Shown here: piece by piece, positions 1 to 11,108 of the stretch | Numbering within the stretch: the stretch's first letter is position 1 | How the letters are laid out: each line of letters begins with the position of its first letter | NCBI GenBank assembly: GCA_019925095.2 | Contig: CM034397.1 | Span: 8,637,763-8,701,762 of the forward strand | Direction: 5' to 3' | Origin: Dendrolimus kikuchii | Lineage: Eukaryota > Arthropoda > Insecta > Lepidoptera > Lasiocampidae | Length of the DNA stretch: 64,000 bases | Position numbers and translations under genes: made by a program | The notes under the pieces: generated by a model | Database searches by the model: none | What the model was told of the DNA's origin: nothing | What the model saw: only the letters and a program-made list of their open reading frames with translations

Positions 1-152
1 GATGTCAGGAGCTTTAAGAACAGACGAGCGTGCATGACAAGAGTTATGAATGTCAAAGAAGCGAGTGAGGTGTGTAAGAATAAGCCTAAATGGCGCTCTA
101 TTGTTCGTGCCTACCCCTCAAGGGAACTGGCGTGAAGTTATGTATGTATGTA
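1..152 (+). repeat. RTE-type LINE, 3' end (family C)
   Basis: Reading from base 1, 44 codons to the TGA at 133-135 encode the C-terminus of a non-LTR retrotransposon ORF (MNVKEASEVC and RAYPSRELA are recognisable), followed by an ATGT-repeat tail. The same peptide and tail recur at 10860-11096 and 39054-39185, and a shorter tail at 1085-1159 (minus). The element runs off the left edge, so its 5' extent is unknown. The RTE-like assignment rests on the peptide pattern. Confidence 0.85.
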
Positions 153-1084
153 AATTTATATAATAATCTAAATATTAAAGAACAATAAAGTTACAAACAA
201 AATTTATTTACAAGTAGTTACAAATTATCAGTGAAATAACTTAAACTTTCAAATCTATAAATTATAATAATTAATATCTATTTTAAGTACCTACAATAAA
301 ATTTGGAGTATTCAAATTGATTTTTTTTTAAAGAATTTATTCGAAATCATTATAGAAACCACCAGTATATGGATAAATCACTTGTGCAATTTCAAATTTC
401 GCAAGTGGTTCGCATAAAATTTTCCAAAGTATAAAATGTTCATATATAAATGTATTATAACATCCACTTCAACGAAATACCGTTTTAAAACTATTTATTA
501 AGCCTATTGACAAGGATACTAATAATTTGATACAGGATTTGCATATTTTGACAAGTAGTATAACATATCGGCAAATGCTTAAGAAGACAACGAATTGATT
601 TAAAATTGATTTTTTAAACATTGATTTAAAAAAACAACAGTTTCTAGATTTCCAGCCAACTGCTGCAAATTGCAGCAGTGATAAGTATACTTAAATAATA
701 ATAATAATAAGAGAGCAGACAGACAAATGAACCAAGATAATTTTTATTATCTTATCCAAAACGTCATAGTTTAGTATGAGCGTACAAACTTGTGACGTCA
801 TAAGATTGTACAAGTGAATGGAGTTAAATAGCGCAGTAATTGTTCTTTAAACAGTAATTACAATTATATCTAACATAATATTTTTAAATAAGCTAATACA
901 ATTTTATTTTAATACCTGTTCTATTATATATAGGTATGTATGTAAATAATATCAGAATTTATTGTAACACATGTCCACATCCCTATAATTAATTAGCCTT
1001 CAATCTCTTAATATAGGTTTAGGTTTAAAGAACTTTATTTCTCATAAGAACATGTAGTTCACTTACAATGAGATTAAGATAACA
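153..1084. other. AT-rich intergenic DNA, no gene seen
   Basis: No convincing ORF, RNA gene or repeat end was recognised here. The last 11 bases (1074-1084) are the left target duplication of the LINE tail that follows. Confidence 0.6.
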
Positions 1085-1159
1085 TACATACATACTTAAC
1101 TTCACGCCAGCTCCCCCGCGGGGTAGGCACGAACAACAGAGCACCATTCAGGCTTATTC
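1085..1159 (-). repeat. Severely 5'-truncated LINE insertion (family C)
   Basis: On the minus strand this 75-bp segment is the end of the family C LINE: codons for the RAYP...ELA tail, the stop, then an ATGT-type repeat. It is flanked by perfect 11-bp direct repeats TTAAGATAACA at 1074-1084 and 1160-1170. These are a target-site duplication and define an individual, fairly recent insertion. Confidence 0.9.
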
Positions 1160-1204
1160 TTAAGATAACAGTTAGTAAGTAATACACTAATAATATACAT
1201 TGAT

Positions 1205-1561
1205 TTAATTTGATAGCTTTGATCTGGTGACTTTGTTTAAATGTTTATTAGAAACAAGCAAATATATAAACTTCATGGAAAGAATGATTATGTAATTCAA
1301 TATGCTTGCTTGTTTTTGATATAGCGATGACAAGATGATACTTTTCGTATCGGAGAATATGACACTTTTCGCAGGATACGAGTTATAAATTAACGCAAAC
1401 AAAACTTCGAGAAAAGTTCTAAAAGCCTCCTCCATTTTGTGCCATTCAGACGTTGTATTATACTCTTTCCTTACGTTTTCCTGTAACAAAATTAATATTG
1501 GTACAAGTTTAGTTATTATTAAAAATAAAAATAAAGAAAAGTAGAAAATATCTCTATCCAC
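1205..1561 (-). other. Unrecognised 118-codon ORF, probably not a gene
   Basis: An open frame with hydrophobic stretches (residues 5-27 and about 50-62) and an A+T-driven composition rich in I, L, K, S and N. A plausible splice acceptor (GTTACAG on the minus strand) lies inside it near 1483, so part could be an exon of a membrane protein. No family motif was recognised and no partner exon was found. Long open frames are expected by chance in such AT-rich DNA. Kept only because it is the longest frame here not explained by a repeat. Confidence 0.12.
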
Positions 1562-2427
1562 AGAGGCAGAGGAAGGGACAATAAATAGTGTATTTATTAT
1601 AATCTTACTTAAATTTTACATTTTATAGTCGGTGTTACTAAAGGATTGTTATTTTTATAATATCATTCTTTAATCTATTTCCTTTTGAGAAGAGCTTGAA
1701 AGAAATATTTAAAATTGCGACACATAATAATATTTACCTATGCGATTTTCAAGTTAACGTTTTAAGACTTTCAAAATGCGGATCAATTTTGTAATTACGC
1801 TCGCATCGAAGACTTATACAAACAAATTACATTTTAAGCTTCTTCCAATTTTTTCCCCGGGGGCGTTCAGATGAAAATCTTCATTCTTCGGAGGGCGAAC
1901 AACCCTTGATAAAAAAAATATATATAAAAAGTATTATTAAAGAAGGAGACAGTTCGGGCCGCATTTGTAACTGTCGCAGACCCTATGATGAAAAATTAGT
2001 CCAGTCCTCGTGACAAAGGCAAGCTAAACCCACTATAAACGTTCATCTCTTTCTAACTTGTAAAGTTTAGTAGGTTGGAATGAGATAAGTATACACTGCG
2101 TTTCCAATAGCAAACGACACAGATAGCTTAGGGATGACCGTAGGAGCGAACAGCAAGTTTTTGACAGGACCCATTTATTGTGTATTGAATATCAATATAA
2201 TTTCCGTGAGAGTCGATTTTCGGGGCATAGTGTGAGTATCCTGAAGTTTGGGGACACAGATTACGGCCAATAGCAAATATTGCGTGTGATTGATGGAGGC
2301 GCGACACCCCTCTTGATGTGTCGTTTCTCCACTTTGTTATAGTTCGACGTTTCCCTTTCTGTATTAGAAATGCAAATGTCGACGATTGTATGACAGACTT
2401 GATCTTTACGCATCTGACTAGAATAAT
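1562..2427. other. Intergenic DNA, no gene seen
   Basis: Nothing was recognised apart from moderately GC-richer sequence around 1850-2060 that may be old repeat material. The minus-strand frames at 2128-2511 and 2261-2449 overlap a SINE tail and are not genes. Confidence 0.5.
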
Positions 2428-2656
2428 CAATAATATAATAACAGTCCATAAACGTCCCTTTGCTGGGTTGGGCCTCCCACTATAGTGGAACGGACAGTAT
2501 ACCCGCCACACTTATCCAAGACGGCTTGACAGGTTTGACACATCGGTTATCTCGTTGTGTAGGTTTCATCACGATGTTTCCCTTCAACGATGTTAACACG
2601 TGAGAATTATAACAATATGCATATTAGGTCAGAAAAACTGCCTAAGTGGTGCATGC
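2428..2656 (-). repeat. tRNA-derived SINE (family A), 3' part, interrupted
   Basis: On the minus strand it matches the body and tail of the SINEs at 42361 and 57321: CCACTTAGGCAG, GAAACATCGTGATG, the CCGTTCC block and the CCCAGCA tail. Its head with the pol III B-box lies at 2889-2922. The two halves are separated by a family B element (2657-2884), so this is a SINE split by a later insertion. Confidence 0.8.
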
Positions 2657-2884
2657 CAGGTGGTAGGGTATTTGCCTGACTGGATGGCTACCACCCCTGG
2701 TCTAGAATATGCTGCTATAACAACCTTGTGTTGTGTTCCGGCATTAGTGACCAGGTTCCAGTCTCCCTTAAGAGAGCAGCAGCGCATTTGTAGCACCTTT
2801 GGTGTTGCAAATGTCCATAGGCGATGGTAACCGCTTTCCATCAAGTGGGCCGTCTGCCTGTCTGCTGAACTCCAGCAATAAAAA
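2657..2884 (+). repeat. Family B retroelement, 5'-truncated, nested in a SINE
   Basis: It starts at AGGTGGTAGGGTATTTGCC and ends in CTCCAGCAATAAAAAA, matching the longer copy at 21152-21456. ATGC is repeated at both junctions (2653-2656 and 2885-2888), consistent with a short target duplication. The A-rich 3' end and variable 5' truncation point to a SINE or LINE tail. No coding capacity was seen. Confidence 0.8.
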
Positions 2885-2888
2885 ATGC

Positions 2889-2922
2889 GTTCTGGCCAGA
2901 ATTCGAACGCGCGCCACGACTG
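2889..2922 (-). repeat. Head (B-box region) of the split SINE
   Basis: The minus-strand read contains GCGTTCGAATTCTGG, a pol III B-box of tRNA type, as in the intact SINEs at 42361 and 57321. It continues into 2656 and below once the family B insertion is removed. Confidence 0.7.
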
Positions 2923-3587
2923 AAGTGAATAAATGGAAACAACACTTTATAGCTTATCAACAATTTATGGACATAATAACTCTTCGAGTGATTACAGGGC
3001 TGGTTGCTACCTCGGACAAAGGATTAATATGGCGATCCAACGAGGTAACCCAGACAGCCTTTAGGGAACCATACCCATTGACTTGGATGGCTTAGGCTCA
3101 ATATTTTACTTATAGTCTTAAGGGACTACCTATAAGTAGAATACAACGTAAGTTAAGTTTTCTTCATTGTACTAATTTATAATTTAATGTAATTTTCTCT
3201 GTAAATTACTATTTTAATAAATAGATAGGTACGTAGCTAAGCTATTTCGCATACCTGCAAAATAATACATTTTATAAATATACTTATCACGTAAAGGATA
3301 AAATAATCATATAAGCTGTGAGTAGGTTACACAGCAGCAAGACAATCGATTTTCAACGGTAGACCACGTCCATGTATAACTGTTGCGCACTTAGTTTGAA
3401 TGGTCTCGCCATTACAGCATAATCCCGTCCATTTGCCTGCGGCTGCCCAACGCGCACGCGACGGATTGCAAACTATCTTCTGAGGTTTCCCCATTGAAAT
3501 TTCCTATGACCAAGGCTAGTCAATCAAATTACAAAGATAGAAACTCGTATTTCAAAAAGAGACCTAGGTTTCAATTCTATCCGGTAA
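2923..3587. other. Intergenic DNA, no gene seen
   Basis: No supported feature. A GC-richer patch at 3330-3490 has no recognisable coding frame or repeat ends. Confidence 0.5.
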
Positions 3588-3706
3588 GCATGCACCACTT
3601 AGGAATTTTTCTGACTTACCACGTTCTGACGGTGACGAAAACCATAGTGATGAAACCTGCACATCGAGATAACCATTGTGTCAAACCTGCCAATCCACTA
3701 AAATAA
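3588..3706 (+). repeat. SINE family A fragment, diverged
   Basis: GCATGCACCACTTAGG, GATGAAACCTGCACATCGAG and GTGTCAAACCTGCCAA follow the order of the full SINE at 57321-57610. Both the tRNA-like head and the CCCAGCAG tail are missing. Confidence 0.75.
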
Positions 3707-3869
3707 AAAAAGTTTAATACTCAAACTAAAATCTAATTTAAACAATTTACTTTAAAACGTAATAAATATATATACAGATAAATAAAATTGAAGTGTCCTT
3801 TTGTAATGACAAAATAAGAGCTTTTTACTAAATGCATATGAAAGCACATACGGTACTTATATCAAAAAA

Positions 3870-4045
3870 TATTTTTTTTATTTTTATTTGCCTGTCTGGA
3901 TGTTCCGGCTTATTTTTGAAACGGCCGGACCGATTTTGACGGAACTTTCACTGACAGATAGCTGATGGAAGGAGTTACATGTACTACTTTTTTAGGTTTC
4001 CGCGAAAAAGAATTCCACTCGGACGAAGTCGCGGGCACAGCCAGT
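3870..4045 (-). repeat. LINE-like 3'-end repeat, minus orientation
   Basis: The minus-strand start (GGCTGTGCCCGCGACTTCG) matches the opening of the repeats at 8333 and 13505 (CTAGCTG.GCCCGCGA). Further on it has a CGGTCCGGCCG motif and a T-rich end on the plus strand. No ORF remains. Confidence 0.6.
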
Positions 4046-4736
4046 GTATTTCTAAGACTAACAGAGACGTCAATATAATCAGACTATAAAATGCACTTAT
4101 TACTTAATATTATATTTAATTACTGGTTTAAAATTGAATGAAACGCTATTGGACTCGTTATAGAAATGACGTCATAATTTTCAAGGCTCGTACAAAATCT
4201 AGAAGGCTTCGGCTTGTAAAAAAGTGACTTGACTATCAATCAAACATTCTATTGCAACGATTCAAATTTGAACAACCAAAGACATTAGAGAATCTCAGAG
4301 CAACTGTATTGGTTGACCGTCGCGCTGAGACCTCGGCGGGCGCAGGCAAATGACAAGGAATTAAATGGTAATGGCGCGACCATTCCGCCTAACTGCCTCG
4401 GTGGCCTCACCTACCCATACATAATTGATTATCTTCCTGAACTCTCCCTTCTGAATCCTTTTAATATATTTGTACTATAGAAGGAGAATACTGAAACATA
4501 ATTACAATCGCTTCATAAAAATATATATACTAGGTTTGAAAAAGCCCCTAAAACTTACATTTCTAGAGGGCAACTATAATTTTTCCCTTAAGTTCCAATA
4601 TAGAATAACACCGCTAAACTTTCTACCTACAAATGATTATTTGAATCATTTTATACTATACTATAGCTTAGTCAAAAATTTAGTCTTAACATCAATAAGA
4701 TACTTTTCGGTTTAATTTAATTAGATAGTTGTCAAT
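4046..4736. other. Intergenic DNA, no gene seen
   Basis: No supported gene. The plus-strand frame at 4470-4715 is an AT-rich open frame without recognisable features. Confidence 0.5.
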
Positions 4737-5010
4737 TTTTTTTATTGCATGAGTTCAGTACACAGACAGACGGTTTACCTATGGAAAGCGGTTACCATCG
4801 CCTATTGACATTTGTAACAGTAAAGGGAGATTGGAGCCTGGCCACTAGTGCCGGAACACAACTCAAGGTTGTTATGGCGGCATACTCTAGGCCAGGGTGG
4901 TAGCCATCCAGACGGGCAAATACCCTACCACCTGGCTGTGGGTTGTTTTGTCACCTCTTACGACAAGCCGCGCGGGCGCAAGAAATCGTATTATTTCTCC
5001 GTGCCTGCAC
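4737..5010 (-). repeat. Family B retroelement, near full length
   Basis: The minus-strand copy runs from GTGCAGGCACGGAG at the right to GCAATAAAAAAA at the left, parallel to the plus copy at 21152-21456, with a deletion of the GCAGCAGCGC segment. Diverged, with no coding content. Confidence 0.8.
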
Positions 5011-8000
5011 AATTTTTTTTTTTAAATTAATTAACATTTACAATTAACATCTTACAAAATGCTGAAGCCTTGATTTTTACGAACAAATTATGACGTTCTT
5101 TATTTAACGTTTAAGCCGTATTTATAATCATCTGTATTCGAATATATCTAAAAAGGGTAATTTCGGTATCGATTTAAAATTGCAACCATCTGTAATCGTC
5201 ACCGGAAAACCCACAACATTTTAGATGATAATAAAAAACTGCTTAATATACAACAGAGGTCACAAACAAAAAAAGCTACAATGTAAATCGTGAGCCTATG
5301 ACATTCTCATTGGTTAAAAAGGGTTACGACAGCTGTCAGATTGGTCCTCCAAGCAAAGGAATGAGTAATGAGCACAGATAATCTCAGACAGATTCATCTT
5401 AGTAAAAAAGCCGACGGGTGACGTGGACAAATAAGATTATTCCAGAATTCCCCAAACGTTCCACTGTTCCTGCAGCTTTAATTACCTGAATTCTCACAAT
5501 GTGTGTGATTCGAATAACTTTATTCCTTTTTTGGATTGGCATAAATTAAAGGTTGTTCTGAATTTAAATATTGATAAATCGATATGAATTCCGTATTTGA
5601 TCGATACTGGTCTTGAATTTAAATAAATAAAGAAGCATACCGTAATCGATGTTGGTTTAATTTATGTTAAGTCTTGCGTAGTTTCACTATCAGTTAAATA
5701 AATTAAAAGTTTGTCTATTTTATATTTTTAATTAAATATTTGTATTACCTTCGTCCACATCTGTAGGTTTTGATCTATCCAATAATCGTTGGTTTGCGTT
5801 AGTTTAAACGAAATATTTATATGGTCGTTTGCAAGGACATAAAAATATACTAATTTTTTCGTCATCATATAATTAGACGATGAACAGATTTGCCAAATAT
5901 TACATACAGGTGTGTGTGCAGCATAATTAAAATACATTTTCAAAAATAAACCAGTGGCCTGTGAATGTCGGATATGAAGCGTTAAATCAAAAGTCAAGGG
6001 TCAATATCTCTTATCTTTTTGTAATATTTTTTAAAGCAACATATTTTATTAACCTTTGCCTCGATGTTAGCCTGGTCTAGCATCTTAAGTTTTGCTCGCG
6101 TAAGCCTCTGAGGCTAAGCACCCACTACAATTGTCATTACCGGTGTCATTCGTTCACAGCTGATGAGTCCTATATTGATATATTCTAGTGAACACTTGGC
6201 CTTAGAGGCTTCCTTGACCGCAACTTACTTATAAAAGGTGGCAAAAAGTAACCCTAACCTTAACATCTTTGAATGAACATCTAGGTCTTCTACCTAAATA
6301 TCCTCCACTGAAGCTAAATAATATGAATAGTATAAGTAGTAAGTATATTTTTTTTTCTTTTTGTTTATTCTCATTACTCTTAGTTAGTTCCACTTCTTGT
6401 AAGTGTAATACAACATTTTAATGTAAGTATTCTTCTGTGTACTTTGATTAAGTTACAATCCGGATTTATTTATTTGATTATTCAAGAAATGTATTCTTTA
6501 AGTTTTTTTTTGGTCAAGTAATTTGTTGTATATATAAGTGACAAAACAAACTTTTACTAAATGTGAATATAGGTACCTACTTAAATGTAGATAGATATAT
6601 TTATGTATGAAATTGGCTTACTCATGACGATGTAAAATTACATTTTAGTCACATTTTGCGATTTGAAGACGTACCCAAGTAGTAAGAACCTTTTTAACTT
6701 AAATAACCGTATCCTAAAAATGACAGAAGAATGTCATACAATATAAATATGTTTTTATATATGATATCAACTGTCATTACCACGTTGTATATGTATTCAT
6801 TACGAGCAACGTAATTTATGACACCAATAAAATTAACACTAAGAATAATACAAAAACAAAAGTTCCTAATAAAATAAACGAGCTCAATAATACATCATTT
6901 ATGTAGCAATCAATATGAGCGGGTGAATCTTTAACATCTTAACTAACAACTCAATATCTCGTATTGGTATACAACAACGATATTTCCTGAAACAGGATAT
7001 TTATTTAAAACAAGGCGTTGATAAAGTAATTTTCTTTTAACCTTAACCATGTCTTTATGGAGTGGTCATTACTTAGCGATGGTACACAGCCCGCTCTGAG
7101 CAATGGCCGTGTATTAATCAAAATGCCATATTTTTATCTCTCTCTTTTTATACACGTCTCTCGCTCGCACTAGTCATGGATATCTCGTTTTTATACATCA
7201 TAGTTGAACGATGTAACTTTTATCTTGAGTCAAACCAAAAAGGACTTAAGTTACTGAATCTTTTTTGTATTTTCCTATATATAGTGATGTGAGTTATTAC
7301 CTTTTTCTCCGGATATCGTGATCCAGGTTCCACAGTCTCTCCTGAGACGAAATTCGGTCTTTTTTTCATGAAGACGCCTTTTTCGCTTTTTCTGAATAGA
7401 CGTAGGAAAGCGTTCCTTCCCCCGAACCGTCCATTTCTTACGCATTATCTCGTAATCATTAGTTTCAACATTTCCTTGATAGGGTAAAATGTTTTTTGGA
7501 CAACTCAATTAAGAAGATAAATCGGTATTACGCCTAAAGATTTACAATTAATGTGTTTATTTAAATTTCGTGCTAATATTTGAAACTTGTTTCTGTTGTT
7601 CGTATAATTAGAAACTTATAGGCAATAATAATTTTCTCATTTTATTTGTGCCAGGTGTGCATGTGTGAAGTATGTGCATTAAGGCTCTGGTCAGGGGTAA
7701 CATGAAATGCTTAGTTTCTTTTTAGCGTTTAGGTCATAGATCAATTTTTAATATTTAGGTAGGTACTTTGAGATACATACTTCTACCAAATCCTTATTGT
7801 AACTTGAAGAAATAAATGTACAATAATATACTTTTTCTAATTAGTTTACTTCAGTTGATCGATGGTGCCTAGTAAAGCTATTAAATTTTCTGTTTTTACT
7901 TAGATATATAGGACTAATAAAAAGCATTTCAAGCTGGAAGCACGGTGGTAACCCTATGATGCTGTGAATTTCCATGTATGATAGATAATGAGACCCTTGC

Positions 8001-8332
8001 CAACTACCTACCTCTACGTGATGAATGCCTTCGAAACTAATCCCAAAACGCATGCGACGCCGCGGCGATGGCTCCTAGTCTCATAAATTCTGAAATAAAT
8101 AAACATAGATATAATAATATCATCAAATATATTGTATTCTCTGAGCCCTGCTGCAGTTCCCTAAAGTGTTGAAACATACACCACAACACCGAAGTCCACG
8201 TGTGAGCTGTCAAACTTACCCCTGACAGGTGCTGAAGTATAGAGTTTGAACTCGATGTCAGCGTGGAATATTTCAAGTTTTGTCAACTGCTACAAATCTG
8301 AACATTTCTAGCGTTTGCAAATTATATTATTC
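5011..8332. other. AT-rich intergenic DNA, no gene seen
   Basis: Several short frames (5728-5997, 7275-7508, 7841-8053 and 8037-8276, all minus) are open. None shows a known motif, a splice context or a codon pattern that supports a gene. No repeat ends were recognised. Confidence 0.5.
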
Positions 8333-8565
8333 ACTAGCTGATGCCCGCGACTTCATCCGCGTGGTGCGGTTTTTTTAACTATCCCACGGGAACTCTTTAA
8401 TTTTTCGGGATCAAAAGTATCCTATATGTTGACCAGGGATATAAGATTTAAATGAAATTTTGTATGGTGGTAACCATACAAAATTTCATTTAAATCGGTC
8501 CAGTCGTTTCGGAGATTAGTCGGTACAAACAGACAGACAAACAGAAAAACAAAAAAATTGTAAAA
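8333..8565 (+). repeat. LINE-like 3'-end repeat with an internal perfect palindrome
   Basis: It begins ACTAGCTGATGCCCGCGACT and ends in CGGTCCAGTCGTTTCGG followed by an ACAGACAGACAAACAG run. This is the typical layout of noncoding 3' ends of non-LTR elements in this window (also 13505-13772 and 61250-61690). It contains a perfect 23-bp inverted repeat (8446-8468 / 8473-8495). Confidence 0.65.
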
Positions 8566-9345
8566 AATCTAAATTAGTTCTATTTCACTTCTTACATCCC
8601 CCTAACTCGGTTTTTAGCTTTTTTTTTCATTGTACAGAAATTCGACCTCTACAGTTTTATTATATGTATGTATAGTACCTATTATTCATAATAATTATAC
8701 AAGGTTTATTATTAGGTTGGTTTTAAAAATAATTGAAAAAGTGTTATTATACTTTGTGTCATTTTTTAACTTTTTTAAAATTCATGAAATCTATAATATT
8801 TATGAGACTAAAAGGAGCTAATTAGGAATTTTAAATTGTAACTAATCTAAGATATCAAAGTAATAAGACGAGGCGACTAGTAAACATAAAAAAACTACCA
8901 TTTAACGGTTTTAAGCCAGTAACTCATTAAGTATTTATTTTTAGAAGTGTACTTTCGAGTCCTTCGTCCAAACTTGAAGTTTACTTATTCCATTAGTTTA
9001 AAGTACCTACTATTGTCAGTCCAGTAGTCAGTAGACTATTAAGATCAATCAGCGATCACTTGTATCGAGGATCAAAAACACGAGGGTGAACATTTGCATA
9101 GAATGGAACCGCGTCCAAAACACATAAATCATGTTCTATGATATATTTTTGATCTTTGAGTGACAGTCCTTTGATAATATTAAATACAGGCTGGTTAGTA
9201 AGTTTCATTATATTTTAGAGAAAATAAGTTAACATACCAATTTCACAAAAGTATTTTGTCACAAGAAAATACTGAGACATGTTATTTAATTTTTGTAAAT
9301 TTTATCCTCCACGCTTATTTAATAAACATGAGTGTTATATTAACA
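8566..9345. other. AT-rich intergenic DNA, no gene seen
   Basis: No supported feature. Confidence 0.5.
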
Positions 9346-9567
9346 AAAACAGAACCGATTTCAAACGAAAAAGCAAAAAATAAATATGTAACCGTCTTCT
9401 TTCTACAACATCTAGAAGTCTGTATCAAGTAAAACATAAAAAAGAACAACCAGATGTGCAAAATATAGTATTTTTTATGTTTTACTTCGCACCAACTTCA
9501 AGGTGTTCTAGAAAGAAGGCGGTTAAATATTTATTTTTTGCTTTTTAGTTTGAAATTGGTTTTTTTT
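9346..9567. mobile_element. Foldback MITE-like element
   Basis: The two halves are imperfect inverted copies of each other along almost their whole length. ACCGATTTCAAAC near 9354 pairs with GTTTGAAATTGGT ending at 9560. The AAAAAGCAAAAAATAAATAT block pairs with its complement near 9525-9545, and CCGTCTTCTTTCTA (from 9391) pairs with TAGAAAGAAGGCGG (9509-9522). There is no coding capacity. The class (MITE or other foldback) is inferred from structure only, and no target duplication was settled. Confidence 0.7.
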
Positions 9568-9775
9568 GTATAACAAAAGTATTTTTCTATTGGGACGGTT
9601 AGAATTTTACGCTTCTTTCCCATGGCTGCTAATCTACTTCTCATCGAATGATCCCTCCCATTCCCCATTTGTTTAGGTCTCATTTGTGCAGATGCAACAA
9701 TAGACATAATTCTTTTGGGAGTGCACTGCTTCGTTCCCACACTCTATTGTTCATACAGGTGGGTGTTCACGAGCC

Positions 9776-10225
9776 TGGTTTGATGTATCTTGTGATGAAG
9801 CTTTAAAGCGCAAACAATACGGTTATCGAACCTGGGTCGCAGCGCGTAATAGTCAGGATCCAGCTACACCCGATTTGAAAAAGTAGTTTAACACTGTCGT
9901 CAGATCCAGCAAGAAGTGTATATCCGAGGATAAGATGCGGCGCATTAAAAGATCTGATTCCACCAAAGAGAAAGCCGTTGTGCTCTCTTTTCGTGTTGTA
10001 CTCTACTCTTGACAACGGAGGAACGGCAACATCGATTATTCCGCGGTGCGCGGAGACAATGCCTGAAGTGCACTTCATGAAACGTGCGGTGCGTCAAACT
10101 CTCCAATCCCTCGACGTCAAGAAGTCTATCCTGATGATATTGTCGTGATCGTGTTCAAGACGTGTGCTCCCAAGTTGGTTTCAGTACTGACGCGCCTATT
10201 CTCGCTTTCCTATTGTGCGGGTGTA
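9776..10225 (+). pseudogene. Decayed non-LTR retrotransposon ORF2 fragment (Jockey/CR1-like)
   Basis: From the TGG at 9776 the frame reads WFDVSCDEALKRKQYGYRTW and then a WVAARNSQDP-like stretch before a stop. This resembles the segment between endonuclease and reverse transcriptase in Jockey/CR1-type LINEs. In another frame near 10130-10210 it reads IVFKTCAPKLVSVLTRLFSL, similar to the start of the reverse transcriptase (KTCAPEL..VLTRLF). Stops and frameshifts separate the pieces, so the copy is dead. The superfamily assignment is from remembered motifs. Confidence 0.7.
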
Positions 10226-10439
10226 ATCCCGCGGCTACGCCGCGTGAAAAACTCTAGCTGGTAGCTCTATGTTACATATATAAATTTAATTAGGTGTTTT
10301 ACCAAAAACTGAATTTTTTCTTGTTACTAAGTTCACTAAAATATCAAAGAAACTAAGTTCATATAGTATACACAACTGCGCAGCGAAACAGAGACGAGTC
10401 GCAGCCCATCTGATTTGAAGTAATACAATGAATGAGAGG

Positions 10440-10598
10440 TTTATGACGATGACATAGGCATTTTTTAGTGAATTGAAATAATGCGAATGCAGCGCCATCT
10501 TTTTGCTCATCTGTTTATTCCATGGAAACGATATTATTTATCGGGATAAAAAGTATCCTACGAGTTAACTCAGGTTATAAGCTAGCACTATGTCGAGT
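10440..10598 (+). repeat. Family E repeat, first unit, split by a LINE
   Basis: GCAGCGCCATCTTTTTGC, CGGGATAAAAAGTATCCTA and ATAAGCTAGCACTATGTCGAG form one unit. The unit resumes after the LINE insertion at 11109. The same two-unit element occurs inverted at 37624-38020. Confidence 0.75.
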
Positions 10599-11096
10599 CA
10601 TTCTTTCATCATGCATTCTTTCCACATGCCCGAACCACCGGAGCATTCCTTTCCTTACCTTCACCCCGACACTCTCTTTCAGACCAACTTTCTTTCTTAC
10701 TTCGGTATTACGAACGCGGTCCGCGGGCGTCACTCCGCAGATTTTGCGCTGTGCTCGCATCTCGACCGCGTTTACACTACTTTCATGCTCTCTCTTCCAT
10801 ACCCAACTCTCGCTTCCATACGTGAGCGTAGGTACCAGCACCGCGTTGTGTATATACAATGCAAAAGTGAATGGATGCATAAGTCGTGGAAGGCCACGAC
10901 ACACCTTCCATGATCAAATTAATCGTGTACTAGCGGAGGGTGATGTCAGGAGCCTTAAGAACAGACGAGTGTGCATGACAAGAGTTATGAATGTCAAAGA
11001 AGCAAGTGAGGTGTGTAAGAATGGGCCTAAATGGCGCTCTGTTGTTCGTGCCTACCCCGCAAGGGAACTGGCGTGAAGTTATGTATGTATGTATGT
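10599..11096. mobile_element. RTE-type LINE insertion with inverted 5' half (family C)
   Basis: This 498-bp element is flanked by perfect 12-bp direct repeats ACTATGTCGAGT (10587-10598 and 11097-11108). The right part, plus strand about 10860-11076, encodes GRPRHTFHDQINRVLAEGDV through MNVKEASEVC to the stop, then an ATGT tail. The left part, minus strand about 10600-10890, encodes the region that normally lies upstream: VLVPTLTYGSESWVW, EMRAQRKICGV, then GMLRWFGHVERM. The two parts are thus consecutive pieces of one ORF in opposite orientations, joined near 10855-10890. This is the signature of twin priming during target-primed reverse transcription. Confidence 0.9.
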
Positions 11097-11108
11097 ACTA
11101 TGTCGAGT

